The notes: generated from the letters alone by a model not told the origin. 64,000 bases of DNA from Lepas anatifera (GCA_034440635.1 JAOTON010001577.1:349212-413211), one strand, 5' to 3'; counted from the first letter of the stretch, positions 9,905 to 22,470 are shown. Translations and numbers: made by a program.

Positions 9905-10619
9905 CACATTGATCCGCCTATGGATGATTTTTTTTCTATTCGGTCTTGGATGCTTGTTCCATCAATTGATTGCACTTAATATATCAGAATACGCTTGCAC
10001 ATTTGTGAAAACTCCTTAATGCCCGACTACGCCCATGAAGTATTATCATGATAAAGTATAGGTTTGGCAGTATGGTATGATTAATTTTGTTCCTCCCAGC
10101 TGTCCTGTCAACAGTCTGTTCACTCTTCAAGAGTAAAATCAAATTGCATTGGAATCCATTTATATTGAGCTGCTGGAACCGTCGCCCTTAAGAATTACAT
10201 GGAAATTTAAATGAGCTATCACCTGATGTCTTATCCATACAATACATATATTAAGTGAAAAGGGGAATACAAAGCGCTTGGGATCATTGTGAAGGGAAGG
10301 AGCGTACACAGTGTGTGTGTAAAAAATGTCCTGAACCTGAATGATATTCGATATTTCTACACTTCTCAATATTGTCACGGACAGCCTTGTTGTAAGAAGA
10401 ACACACCCTACACGATGATCCCCGGTCTACGAATAGTTCCTGCCTAAATACCGAGTCATAGCTCCTGCTAAATATATTACCTCAAAACGTTTATAAACTC
10501 TGCCATTTTTGATTTTAGGAAAAGCCTGAAAATTTCAAAGGTCTTTCGCCAACTATTTTAGAAATACCCTGAAAAACATGAGTGGTGGGTAGAATCCCCC
10601 ACCCTTGAAAGGAATAGGG
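9905..10619 (-). mobile_element. Family F TTAA-type element (copy F1), interrupted and left-truncated
   Basis: About 180 bp from 9905 aligns by eye with 29700-29885 (for example GATCCGCCTATGGATGA, and CTACGCCCATGAAGTATTA against CCACGCCTATGGCATGTTA). The right end (GGAATAGGG, then TTAA 10620-10623) and the 60 bp before the terminal block resemble the right end of E at 26770-26885. A separate repeat (G1) lies between these parts. The left terminus is not recognised. Confidence 0.6.
10197..10370. repeat. Dispersed repeat G, copy 1
   Basis: About 150 bp shared with 14550-14690: AATACAAAGCGCYTGGGATC, then TGTCCTGAACCTGAATKATA. In the minus-strand translation both copies give similar peptides with mostly conservative changes (IIQVQDIFYT near the start), so the repeat may derive from a coding region. 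Only two copies are here and the borders are unclear. Confidence 0.6.
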
Positions 10620-10677
10620 TTAATAGACAAACGTCTCTCTTTTGAAGATATTCAAACTGCTCCTTCCTCGAGAATAT

Positions 10678-11703
10678 CCCGCGCCCCACCGGGGGTCCGG
10701 CGCCACCTTCGCCCCACCGGGGGGGCCATCGATGGCCCCCTCTAACTCCGAAAATATGGGCGTTAGCGCAAATCTGCAAAGTGCAATAGAAAGCTCGCGT
10801 GAATTCAGTAAGAAGTTACTTCGCATGTTTTAGTGCTCAGGTCAATGGTTTGACCTCCAGAGGTCAAATTAGGTCGAGATCGGCTATTTTCACTCAAATA
10901 TGCAATGATTAAGCAAACTGGGCATAACTCTTATGTCATTAGAGCTATTGAGGCCTGGTAAAGTACATTTGATAGCAAATTGCCAGTACTTTTTCCGCTA
11001 TGTGGAACGTAAAGACCTCCCGCCAGTGGTTTGACCTCCAGAGGTCACCTCGTGACCTAATATGACCTGAGGTCACGAAAGGTCACAAAGTGACCTTGCC
11101 GTATATCAAATGAAAGCCAGTGACAAGACAAATACGATGGTGTTTGTTTCACCGCTCTAGCTTAATTAGGTCAAAAGTTATTGTCAAAATACTGTTTTTG
11201 ACCTCTGGTGACCTTTGATGACCTTGGAAAAGTCAAATGGCAAATATGACCCCTGGGATTCGTGAATGGGTGTCCAAAAACGTTGTTCTGAGCAGTCTGA
11301 GTATTTGCAATCATTTTTGTGGCTTTTATATCATGAAACAACTTTTCCCTATGCTTTTCCAATGGGAGAGGTCGCCTCGTGACCTGACCTCAGGGCACGA
11401 AATCGAAAAATCCCGGATATACACCTTGTAGACCCTGGAGGGGTTATGAAGTGTAGGAAGTTTCAAATCGATCGACTTTGAAATGTAGCTCTTACAGAGC
11501 TCTAAAGGTGAAGTGAGGTGACCTTGGTTGACCTCGTCTGGTGACCTGACCTTGGGTGACCCGGGGTAAAAAATTTCAGGGATGATGGGAAAATGATGCA
11601 GTCAGAGGTAGAGCCCTAAACCACGGTGCTGCGCCTCGTCGTTTTTCTGCTATCCCGGAAAAACCTTAGGGGGGCCATCGATGGCCCCCCGGTGGGGCGA
11701 GGG
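10678..11703 (-). mobile_element. Family B element (B3) with an ATAT target duplication
   Basis: A 1026-bp full-length copy with normal family B ends (CCCGCGCCCC on the left, GGCGAGGG on the right) but flanked by ATAT at 10674-10677 and 11704-11707 rather than TTAA. The duplicated 4 bp are intact on both sides, so this reads as an insertion at a non-canonical target, not a decayed TTAA. Confidence 0.92.
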
Positions 11704-11707
11704 ATAT

Positions 11708-12431
11708 GCCAAACTTCGTGAGCAGGGTCGGATTTTCCTGACCTCTACATGACTTTGATGACGCTTCACGAGGCTACAAAGCCAGTTTAGAATCAAGCTT
11801 ACCTTGATCAGCTAAAGTGTTCACACATAAATAAGAGTAATTACCGTGCAAAAACACTCACAGCATGCATTCTATTCAAATTCCACCTCCCTTCGAACAG
11901 GGACAACAGTCACCAGCAGGTTAGTACGATTTTCAGAAACCAGAAGGTCGTCACGAGCGATGATACCTGGGACCAATTAGCGTAGGCTTCTTTTCAGGCG
12001 CTGACCCGGGGTCGATGCACGGTTTCGTGCTTCAGGCGAATCTTCTGTAACGCCGCTGACATTTGGCGACATTACCGGTGAGCTGGCGGGACCCGTGCGT
12101 AGGGGTCGCGACAGATGACACCTGCCGCCCACCCCCCCTCCTCACCCCCCGCCCCGTGGGCGTCTGCCGATGCCGTTTGACACGAAAGGAGAGACAGGTC
12201 ATGCATGCCGCAGCTGGATAGTTCTGCAAATGCTAGAGGTGGGGATCCCTGAGTAAAGTATTAAAAAATACACAGTTTACATCTTACGCCAGAGGTCAGA
12301 ACAATTATCTATTTTTCCCAATGGAGACCTATTTTTACCCCGTGATAAAGGAAATTTCCCTAAAAGAAAACTGCTTATGAGATGTGACTGGGGAGAAAGT
12401 GGTATCAAGTACAGGGTTAGTATGTATATAT

Positions 12432-12433
<2 letters not shown>
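11708..12433. other. Unassigned interval with a GC-rich patch
   Basis: The patch at about 12000-12230 is CpG-rich with C-runs (near 12130-12165). A minus-strand AAG|GTAAGC donor-like site lies near 11803. No exon or promoter could be resolved. Confidence 0.35.

Positions 12434-12496
<63 letters not shown>
12434..12496. repeat. (CA)n(TA)n compound microsatellite
   Basis: About 38 bp of CA followed by about 25 bp of TA. The cysteine-valine and threonine-histidine ORFs over it are repeat translations. Confidence 0.97.
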
Positions 12497-12652
12497 CCTA
12501 TACATTGTCACACAATGCTGTATCGATAGGCTTCTTTGCACCTCAATGAGTCCAGTCTTCGCTTTAAAAGAACTGAAGATAGAAGAATAGATTCAATTCT
12601 TTGGTTACCAGAGATTCTCCCAAACAATGTTGGCATGGTCAATTTTTCTTAC

Positions 12653-12688
12653 CTTGGGATTAGTCTGTTCTTTCATTTTGTCACGTTT
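12653..12688 (-). CDS. Candidate 36-nt internal exon
   Basis: Read on the minus strand, a long pyrimidine tract (about 12691-12715, ending CCATTCTTAG) is followed by 36 nt and then the strong donor AAG|GTAAGA. Only one frame is open; it is phase 0 at both ends and encodes KRDKMKEQTNPK. Splice-signal strength and a symmetric open exon are the only support; no flanking exon was found. It could be chance. Confidence 0.3.
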
Positions 12689-12832
12689 CTAAGAATGGAA
12701 ACCAGGGAAAAACAGATAATTGTTTTTCCATTCAACTGCTACGGTTCAACCCAATTGAGGTTATACTGATTTTACGTTGTTCTCTTACGTTTTTTTACCA
12801 TTTTTCTCTTTTTCTTCCTTAGTTGACGACTT

Positions 12833-12906
12833 GGTCTCCTGCCACTCTTCTTAACTCAGTATTGCTTGGGCACAGTATATTTATAACAAATCTAGATCGG
12901 GGATGT
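12833..12906 (+). other. Strong isolated 3' splice-site-like sequence
   Basis: About 40 nt of almost pure pyrimidine end in TTCCTTAG at 12832. The following sequence is open in one frame into the adjacent family A element. No donor is seen before that element, so an exon cannot be closed. Confidence 0.2.
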
Positions 12907-12910
12907 TTAA

Positions 12911-13748
12911 CACGCGCATTGACGGGGGCGGGTACCCGCCCCCTCGGGCTTTTCAGAGATAGCAGAAAACGGTGGCGCGTAGCGCCGCCGTACTTGGCAT
13001 ACCTTTTTCCTCGTCATTTTTACAGCTTCTGTGAAAATTTTAAGGTTAGGTCATCTTAGGTCAGGTCACCAGTACAGGTCAAGTGACCTGACCTCAAAAA
13101 AAGTTTAAGATAGCATAAGTCGGAGCAGGATGAACTAACCCGATTGAAACTCATTACACATAATGGGCACACCGAGTTCTCTAAAATATGTTCCGGTATT
13201 TTTTATATGGATGACCTAAGGTCAGGTACGAGGCATGACTTCTCCATTGGAAATACATGAGAAAAGTGTTTTTTACTGAATAACTCAGTAACGGATGGTG
13301 ATAGAGCTTTTATGTTAGCTGCATTAGACTTGCCTTGGCTTTGCGGTTCTAATGATATGCATTTTATATAATTTGACTCTGACCTGACCTCAGGTCAGGT
13401 CAAATCCTTGATTTGACCTAGCAAGGTCAAATTATATATCATTCGATTCGGCTTGCTGCAAGGATTGATATAGTTTAAGTCGTTTTTCTCTATCTTTACT
13501 TGTTCAGATGTAATGGCCGAAAAACTTAATTTACACGTTATCCCTATTATGGCATGTTTTGACCTCTCGTGACCTTAAATGCGACCTGAAAAAAATGGCT
13601 CAAATATTTTGGATGGAAAAGTGGATGGGCTACCCAACACCGTTTACCGTTTTTCGCTACCTACCGTGGTTCTCGAGATCTTAGGGGGGCGGGTACCCGC
13701 CCCCCCTCGTCAAATCGAAGGTGGCTCAGACCTCCGTCAATGCGCGTG
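12911..13748 (+). mobile_element. Family A element (A4)
   Basis: An 838-bp copy with TTAA at 12907-12910. The right end CGTCAATGCGCGTG is followed by ACAA, so the right target copy is mutated. It keeps the TTAA that B1 used in A1 (near 13576), still empty. Moderately diverged from A2. Confidence 0.9.
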
Positions 13749-14299
13749 ACAACACCCCTGAAGTAACCAAATGCTTATCAACTCGCATCTTGGGAGAGAA
13801 TTTCATTTAACGTAACTGAAATCGGTTGAAACTCAAAGCTAAAGTTCAGAGACCAGGCCAAGGTGCTTTCACCCTAACTGAAAATACATATCTGCAAGGA
13901 ATGAAGCGGTGTTGCGGTGGCACAGCAAATAGTGCCCAGATCTCCACGAAGATGACCCGAGATCAGGGCACCAGGGGTAAAAAAACTGACCATTTTGGCA
14001 TTCTAAATGGTGACAGCCCAAGGTGGACAAGGTGACAAAAATTAGCTGATATGTTTGCTCCAGACGAATAACGGAACAAATAGCCAAAATTTGCACATGC
14101 AATTTAAACTCGCAATGTTTTTCAACAACTAAGATGGTCCAGGAGTATCACTTGGTATCCTAATGACTCAAAACGTGCCACATTTTGCAGCCTGGGCTGG
14201 TGACAAATTTATGGTTTGGAATTTTTAATGGTGACAACCTGAACACTTTTTTGGCCCCTGCAGTGCACGGTAAATTCCTCGAGTAAGGAGTTATTTGGT
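13749..14299. other. Unassigned interval
   Basis: The phrase TGGTGACA recurs (near 14008, 14200 and 14230), hinting at an old repeat, but no family could be defined. The 69-77 codon frames are unrecognised. Confidence 0.35.
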
Positions 14300-14371
14300 T
14301 GCCCAGAATGTTTTCTAACAAGAAAAGAGTTGGTGATGTATGACCTTAGCTGTTGACGCGTCGATTTCAGG
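14300..14371 (+). mobile_element. SINE tail fragment
   Basis: Matches the non-tRNA tail of the SINE at 5565-5751: AAGAGTTGGTGATG, then a short gap and TTGACGCGTCGAT. The tRNA-like head is missing, so this is a truncated copy. Confidence 0.6.
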
Positions 14372-14549
14372 GGCAGGGGCTCAGGGGCACGAGTCACGAG
14401 CAGCAGACACGTTCCACGAGTCGAAAGGGCCTTCATTTTTCTTTATCAGACACTTTTGGTTCCTACTTTGCACAAATACCACATTGAGCGGCCCAATGAC
14501 CTTCAGCAAAGGGCTCAAAGATCAGTTGCCAAAAGCAGACCTTCAGATA

Positions 14550-14690
14550 TTCAGAACTAGATGGACATATATCAAGTGTAAAGGAGAATACAAAGCGCCT
14601 GGGATCATTGTGAGGGGTTGGAGACAAACAATCGTACACAGTTTGTGTGTAGAAAATGTCCTGAACCTGAATTATATTCAATATTACTTT
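14550..14690. repeat. Dispersed repeat G, copy 2
   Basis: Second copy of the segment at 10197-10370. It shares AATACAAAGCGC and TGTCCTGAACCTGAA and has a short internal difference (an extra CAAACAAT-type insertion). Not embedded in a recognised element here. Confidence 0.6.
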
Positions 14691-14699
14691 TTAGGTAAC

Positions 14700-16777
14700 G
14701 TAGTGAGCTCATGATCTTCAAAAGTCCTTTGACCCTGAGCGTTTTTAAATTGTGTTTAGAAACTTGAACTAGCTATTCTAGGATCCAAGTTACCCTGGTT
14801 TGGTCCATACATTTTGTAGGAGCAGAATCATCTTGCATGGGTTTGAAAATTACTTTATGATCCGTCAACTTGACCTTAGCTGATGTATATTGCTGGTCAA
14901 AAGTTATTAAATTGATCACCTTACATGTACGTGATGTCCCATTGAAATCATAAAAATAATTCACCAATGCCATGAAGGGGTAAACAATGTTTCCCCATTC
15001 CCCTATAGTTGTGGCAGATAACAAATGAATTGAAATATTTTGGCTGGCAGTAGAAAAGTCGCCAACAATTTGAAAAGTGAGGGATTATTCAATGCAGCAT
15101 TCCACTGTGTTTTGCGAATAATGTTTTAAGAGCTCGATTGAACATATATTTTAAGTTGCGTCGCGTCCCCCTCCCGCCAGAAAATATAACGCCGTTATTC
15201 CCCACGTAGTCCTGGTCCATGTCCGCGAGCACGCCCCCTGCACCTCTAATCTTATCCCTGGTCGTTTTTATAATGTTCAGTGTATTGTTATGATGAACAA
15301 ATATATGTCAACGGCTTCAGGTTAGTGAGCATTTGATCATAAATTTGTGACCAAATGCAGATTGCATTGCATTTCAAGCATAGGAAATTACATTGCAGCA
15401 CATGCAGTTCCTATTTTCCAATAGGTACAGCAGTGACGGTTTGGTCCGTAAAATTATGGCTTTAAAGTGCTTATTTCCAGCCCCGGGGAGCTGCAGACCA
15501 CAATAAAGGTCTCAGAGAACGGGCAATAGTAAATCTAGCTATAAATTTTAAACTTGCACCGATGCAGCTAAAAGCAGCCGCCATGTTGGAGCGTAGCCGT
15601 GTTTCCCGCCTCTCTGAAATGGAAAACACTCTTTTATACTGCAATAAAACAGCATTCTCGCGCCTCTATGAATAACGTTATTAGTGGCACTGGAGAAAAA
15701 CAGTCGGGTGTAGAAACAAGCGCGAATTCAGACGCCTTCTGTAGTTCAAAGCAAGCAGACAAGCGTCTGGAAAAGTTCTCTGTCGGACTCGGCCGATGTA
15801 GCTTTTCGGAGCGGTGCCTGTTGAGATGCAAAGCTTGCCTAAGGCTGGCCATTGGGTGTTAGCGCACTGTCTCGTCGCATTTCGCCAGATAACGCAATCA
15901 GCTGGCTGTGGCGGCTGGTGCGTGTGGTCGAGCAGCGTCTCTTCTGATGACTTGTCTGGCTGGTGGTCGGGTGATAGTCACTTCTCCCTGGCTGAGTGCT
16001 TGTCTGGCTGCATCGTGCGCTGATACTTACTACAGCAACAACTGTTTGACCTCGGCCCGACGTACCAAGAATCGCTTTAAGATATCCAAACTTCCATTGT
16101 ATTTCATCTGCATTTATTTTATCTTAACTTTTTCTCTGCCTTCATTAAAACATTGTGTTGTTCATACTAATTGGCTATTTGGTACTCTGTCACCACCTAG
16201 AACAATCCACACAACTCCTAGATCTATCTTTAAAATATGTTCAGAATCAATAGCATTCTTCGGCATCTGCCACATGCTTACAAGAAAGGGGATGGCAGTT
16301 GTTGAGTTGGATGCGGTTTTGAGCTTAACTTTGTCGAAAGAAGACGGGCAAAAGCACAAATAATGCGTAAGGCATCTCGAACGTATGTGCATTGTCGCTG
16401 GGGACCTCTGTAATATCCGAGATACATGAGAGTATGTTTCAGACGGATTGGAGGGAGGATCGTTCCGGGAAGTTGGTGGCATTACGAGAGTTACAGAGTT
16501 TTGGCCGCTGACAAATTGTGCGACATTGTTACTCACGTGAGATGAAATTCCTGAACTCGGCAAGACTTATCACAAGCGCTTTAGCAGTTTAGGTGTCCCG
16601 CAGTGCAATAAACACACATGGCATTGTCCTCGGTAACTGCGCTATTTGAGCACAATGGAGAGCAGTTTTGCAAAAAACGCTGGGAAGCAATACACCGCTG
16701 CCATTTTTCAGCGTATGTATCCAAATAATAGACTCTGCAGTGGTAAAATTGAAAATGGTATTCTACACTGAGAAGTA

Positions 16778-16779
<2 letters not shown>
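14700..16779. other. Unassigned interval
   Basis: A GCCGCCATGTT motif near 15579, resembling a YY1-type site, lies in a locally CpG-richer segment (15560-16020), so a promoter is possible. Open frames of 151 codons (15908-16363 plus) and 133 codons (16162-16563 minus) overlap each other and show no recognisable domain; they are not called. Confidence 0.3.

Positions 16780-16841
<62 letters not shown>
16780..16841. repeat. (TA)n microsatellite
   Basis: About 60 bp of uninterrupted TA dinucleotides. Confidence 0.97.
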
Positions 16842-16842
<1 letters not shown>

Positions 16843-19335
16843 CATGCTGGCTGGTCTGGTAGGATCATGTTTGCTTAGAAGGGTTCATTCCTGATCTGTT
16901 GTAGAGGCTGCCAACAGCTGGCACAGGGCCCGAGTGCAACACCAACGATAGGTCCATGGGGCCATACTGGGCTCGAAGTTAATGTTCGACTGGAAAACCC
17001 TGTGACCTGAAGATCAGAATCTTAACAACAAATCACTCTGAATAATTCTGCCAGTGCTGGCCTACAGCGTTTCGGAATATGTACTCTTGACTTGTTTTCA
17101 CATGTGGGGATTATAATGCCAGATTTCGCTTATTTGTTTTATCACGCCAGCGGGTATGGCCCAATTTTGGTGTGTCGTATGTTGCAAAGGAAGTTCAATG
17201 ATGAATTCAATTCAATGATGGTTCAATTATTTCTTTCGTGGTATTTATGATTTAGAGGCCGGTGGAAACGTGACGAGTACTGAAGCAGATTGCTTAAAAA
17301 TAAAGGTTAGCTTTGAACGTGTAGCATTCCTCTTCAGAGACGCCATAATTCAATCAGGCTTATCACCCTTTTTACTCATTATCGTTCCTCTTCAATAGCA
17401 TTCTTCTTGACAAGATGTATACTGGCTGATACATAAATCGTAGAATGTGTATACAAAATCGTATCCAACTTATAATCCTCCTCCTCGCCTCAGCACTCCG
17501 AAACCTATCAACATTGCTCTTCAATCCTTTCTTCAATACATCTACATTGCGCATGCGTAGTTGTGATTTTACTTCTTTGTTGCCGACGAAGCACATTACA
17601 GAGCTGCTGCAGAGCTGTTGAAGATTTTGTGCGAACCACCCTTTAGAGTGAAATAATTTAAATAGTCATGTAAAATGTTTTATGCAAGAAGCCAATGCGT
17701 TCAAAGCTGCCAGAATTGAATCAGACTTGGCATCCTTTTTAACTCATTATCGTTCTGAATTGGCTCCTTTCTGTTGGTGTTACTGTCAATAACGTTCAGG
17801 AATTATAATAATGCCCTGTGATACCGTCAATAATACGCTCACTACACCTGATGCGCAGACCAGCTCTCCGAATGCAGATATGTATCGTGGCAGAACATCC
17901 TTTGTCTCGCCCGACAGCTCTAATCCGGAAGACGACTCTCATAATCCAGTGCCGGCTCTCTAGTTGCTTCAAACAAGGTTTCCGACCAGGAGCGCAGTCA
18001 GGCGTGGCTGTATCGCGTCATTGTGCCACTCTGGCGGTCGATTCCAAAAGCATGATCAACGATTAGAATGGCCTCGGTGCCACCCTCCATGTAGTGCCGC
18101 CGGGGCAGGGACGACACGCCTATTTATTTCCACAGTACCGGTGCTGCTTCGAAAGACAGAGGAATGCACACTCCCTTTCTGGTTCTGATGCAACCCAACA
18201 AAGCTGATTATGCTTTCACAAGAACAAACAACTGGAAGCTTCCCCGTGGCCAAGAAAGATTCTCCTTGTGCGCAGAAAGGCCTACAACGATTCCAATTTA
18301 TATGTAAATAACAGCTATCCTGAGAATGTAGGATTTAACTATCTAAATACAGCTGGCTTGTACTTGGCAAAGATTAGGTACAGTTCACGTGCATCCATAT
18401 TGAGCTGATAACAATAAACGATAGAATGCCTGCTGTCAAAGTTGGACTTTAAATGATCAAACATCTAAACAACATACTTCTGTATCTGCGACGAGCTTGG
18501 AATAAACTCAGGGGAAGCGAGTCCAATGACCAAAAAGATGTGTCACCTTCGCTTTATATAAATATTTACTAACGGAAAGTACCTATTTGAAAGACTATTT
18601 TAAACACCCTGCCAAACTAGAGTGATGTCTATGTCTCATGCCATACCATACAAAATGTCTCGTGAGAATTGACCGTGTAAATGTTTGTTAGGTCTTGGAG
18701 TACGGTTGCTTGGTTTTGAAAAAAGCTACTAAAACTCGTGAACAACAACAACTAATAATAATAATAACATACTAAGTTGTATAACGTGTTACAAATTTCT
18801 GTTTGTATAATAATAACATACTAAAATAACAAAAACAACCTATAACATTACGAATAAGACGTTAGTGCTTTTGAAAGAATCTGACCAGAATTGGCGGCTT
18901 TATTGAGTGACTGTGACTATTTGGTAGGGTGGGGGGATGAGTTGGAGCGTAACAGCCCGGTCTCCCTGGGTCTGCCCCTAAATGACAGTAAGATACAATA
19001 TTTTCTCTTTCATACAGCGATTTAACTATATGAAATTCAGGTAGGTATCACAATATCAGGTTGAAATGGTGTCATCATTCCATTCATGTATTTCACACAA
19101 AACGAATGATACACATACATAGGCATGGGTTACAAACGGGTGAAAAGTAAAAATGAGTAAAGCGTAGTTATAGGACTACATGCTGGACACGCGTAAGTTG
19201 CTCCTACGAAAGCGGCGTTAAACTACCGAAAAAATAGAACACTGCCACGTTATGTTAGCGACTTAAAACGCAATAGCAGCTTCTCAGTTATATCGTCTCT
19301 AAGAAGTGCCTCCTTGATTTAAAAACGCACAAAAT

Positions 19336-19440
19336 CGTACATGCTTACACTGGCCTTACATCTTACATGCTTACTGGGGCTACATGCTTACATGTAAAAA
19401 ATACTGGGGTTACATGCTTACATCTTACATGCTTAAAAAG
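19336..19440. repeat. Short tandem TACATGCTTACA-type repeat
   Basis: The words CTTACATGCTTAC and ACTGGGGTTACATG recur four to five times in about 100 bp, forming a small irregular tandem array. Confidence 0.7.
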
Positions 19441-21431
19441 TAATATTTTCTGATAAAAAGCTTCAGAGCCTCGGCGCAGGCAAAGAAAATTCGAAAGCAT
19501 AATTTTCGATGCTAGATTCGAAATTAGCGAAACCGAGAACATTATAAATCGACTAGGTCCAGAAAATCAAAGAAAGACTACCAAAAGGACTCCTTAATGT
19601 ACATGCTAATTGATGATTTTTTTTTTGATCAGCAAATAAACCAAACCAAACGAAAGCTAAGTCACCATTTAAAATAAAATAATCTCTTTTTGTTACGTAA
19701 ATTGGGAAAATACTTCAAAATGTGTTTCACGAGAGCTTTCTCAGCAGCGTTCTTCGAAACAGTAATGATGCTTCGACTTTTCCTCCCATTCCTAGCTCCC
19801 TGGTCGCCGGAAAAGTGAAGCCCCCATCCCTCCAGTAACAAATCATTGGGTGAAGTGTAACAGTCAGACGTCGGCTGGCACAAGCTGACCATTCGTACCC
19901 TCTGCACGTGCCGTAGCTTGGTTTTCCTCTTCTCTGAGCACGATACCGATTTCCTCTGACTCGCGGTCCGCGTCACCACCGTCGGCCACACGTTTTCAGG
20001 TTCACTAATCGGCGTTATATCATAGCGAATTTTGATCAGAAATTTAAATTGGTACCCGTTCTGTTTGTATGAAGACAAAAAAGCGCACACCAGACAAAAA
20101 GTGCAAGGCCGAAACAACGCCAATCCAGCCTGTACCTGCGTCGAAGTTCTGATGTCCTTGTCGGTCTTCAGTGGTTAGGAGCCACCACAGGAGATGCGTC
20201 CTCGCGGGCAGTCGATCCAGGAGTGTCCCCCCAGGAGTGGGGTTTGGTGGTTTTGCTCAAGCAAACAGATCTTGGATTGATGAAGGTTCAGCTACAATCT
20301 AACATTATATAATGTTTTCGTCTTACACCAGTACGTACATAGCACAAGTTCCATGACATAGTAAATGTTCTCTGACGTTCCATGGCGCGCCTGCCTGGGA
20401 TGACCTCCTAATTACCTACTCCCGGAAATTGGTCGTAAACCGTAATGTATGCTGGTCGCGGCCCGCTGATATTGGACGTGATTCACAAGGACAATCTGTC
20501 TAAGAGAAATAAACCTGTGCAGGCACAACACCGTTCCAGGCGCCCCTGGCTACAGCATTAGGTCCTGCAAGTCAGAGCTTTAGTTCAGGCGGATACAAAT
20601 GTCCTACTTCTTCGTTTCCGTTACCAAAATGATGTCGATCACTGGCATAGTGAAATATAAGCTCTTAATTTCTATTGCAGCAATAGAACTATCTAATAGT
20701 ACACAGGAAAAGGTGTTGTTAACGCCAGAGGCTTCCCGGCATAACAAACCAGAGTGCTTTCGGTAACAAAGTTGCTAATGCACACGAACATAATGAAATT
20801 CCACCGATACAGGCGGGCTAGCATTGTCGGCAGGCAGCCCCGCCACAATTAACAACTCTGTCTGGCTTTATAGTCTGGAGTGCTGTCAGCATACATCGTG
20901 TGACCTTCTTTTGGATGGTGTGGGGTGTGTTTTCTTTTTTAATTTACGCTGTAACCTGCAACTGCTATACTATTTTGCTGCATGTTTTCACACGTTCGAA
21001 AATCTGTAAGGGAAATGGGCCGTTTTGCTCTCTGTGCTTCTTGCGCAGGTAGTCTGCAATTTTAGCGAATAAAATAGATTAATATAATGTTGTATTACAA
21101 TTCAAAGAATAACTTGCACAAACCATCAAATACATTAGTGCCTTCCTTCTCTCATGTTTTATTCTCCATGTAGCCATAGCCCACCGGGCCCTTACGTCTA
21201 GAACCGAAAAGAAGTCGGATTTCTGGGAGCTGCACTGACAAGCATTATTGCGCTGCTGGCGCCCACCCAGTGGGGAGGTCAGTGCCAGTCGCCTCTCCGC
21301 ACCTCGCCCATCGGCAGGCAACCTGATCCCACGTCATTAGCGGAGTCCCAGTGGCGTGTCCAGAGGCGCCCCCGGAACCTCGACTGGGCTCAGACCTCGG
21401 CCTGCTAGCCTGACAAGTCTGCTTCCGCTCC

Positions 21432-21444
21432 ATTGGTGACGTCA
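21432..21444. promoter_or_regulatory. Adjacent inverted CCAAT box and CRE
   Basis: ATTGG (21432-21436) directly abuts the palindrome TGACGTCA (21437-21444) inside a GC-rich, CpG-containing block (about 21240-21690) with another ATTGG near 21666. This is a common proximal-promoter arrangement, but no TATA box, start or exon could be tied to it. Confidence 0.35.
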
Positions 21445-22470
21445 CGTCCCCCTGATTGTCGAATTTCACGGGACGGTAGCAGATTCGTCCACCGGGCATG
21501 TTCGTGTTTGCTGAGTGCCGCCTATAGGATTGCCTGTTGGTCAAGCCAGCGCCGTTGTGAGCTGAGTAACAGGCAGAGACAGCGGCCTGGCCAGCGTGGT
21601 CGTTAGATATGTGCTGTTTGTTCCCATTCTGGCAATAAAGCCCGAGTAGAACGGACGGCATCCTCCCATTGGTCAGACCCACGCGTTACGGAGAATCTCG
21701 CTAGGCTAGAAACGACAAACAACGCGCCAAACTGCAGTAAGGCTTACGAACGGAATCCTCCTGGGATATGAGGGGTAGTTTTTTGGAGGAAGGTCACTGA
21801 TGTAGCTCGAATATTAGCGTTGCATTGCCTGTGAAAAGTGAAGCCACAATCATGACCATGACAAGCTTACAAATTGTGGTAAGTGTTCATACATATTTCA
21901 GGCAAAAGTAGTTACCCACACTAAACAAAAAATATGGACCAAGAATGATCAGACTTTAATAGTTTATTTCCATGAAGGGAAATTTAATCGACGTAAATGT
22001 GCACTGCTAATAAGGCTTTAAAAATCTCATACATTGAATGCACAGGTATGCCATCTAAGATCTCGATGATTCCATTTGCCTTTAGATCCTAATTGTTTAA
22101 CGTTAATTTTTTGCAAAGTTTTGCGCCACATAAAACTGTGAGCAATAAGATAAGAAACGAGCACACTGCAGAGACTAATTTTTAAGTAAGGATTCTAAGC
22201 TGTGCTCACCTAATAACGGGTTGTCACCTATGTGAAGTCACTCCACCGGTTGGCAGTGTTGATATACATGAGACCATCCGACTTAGGTCTCACGGCGCAA
22301 TCTTGCGTGAAGGGTCCCTCGATCCTGTTGTCAGAGCATGGCAACCTGCCGATCTTCTCCTCCATTCACATACAGCTTGACAAATTGAAAATTCCCAAGC
22401 AGGTCCTCTGTTTCAAATCGTGGGCGATTTATGGGCAGCGTTAGGATGATGTAACCAATTTTTTCCTTAC

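Larger units (their letters stand above)
16842..22470. other. Large unassigned interval
   Basis: No element family was recognised over 5.6 kb. It holds an ATA-rich stretch (18750-18835), a short tandem TACATGCTTACA repeat (19336-19440), and a GC-richer block with CRE/CCAAT motifs near 21.4 kb. The 153-codon minus frame at 19662-20123 and the 145-codon frame at 21245-21682 are within chance length and unrecognised. Confidence 0.35.

Noticed and set aside
12434..12496. Possible CRISPR-like or structured repeat
   Set aside because: Simple CA/TA microsatellite; no spacers, and the genome is animal.
15908..16563. Overlapping 151-codon plus and 133-codon minus ORFs
   Set aside because: Mutually overlapping, no recognisable domains, no splice evidence.
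19662..20123. 153-codon minus-strand ORF
   Set aside because: A few ORFs near 150 codons are expected by chance in 64 kb on six frames; no motif or splice context supports it.
20681..20712. Short exon after CTATTGCAG
   Set aside because: Donor (GTGTTG) is weak and the stretch is too short to support alone.
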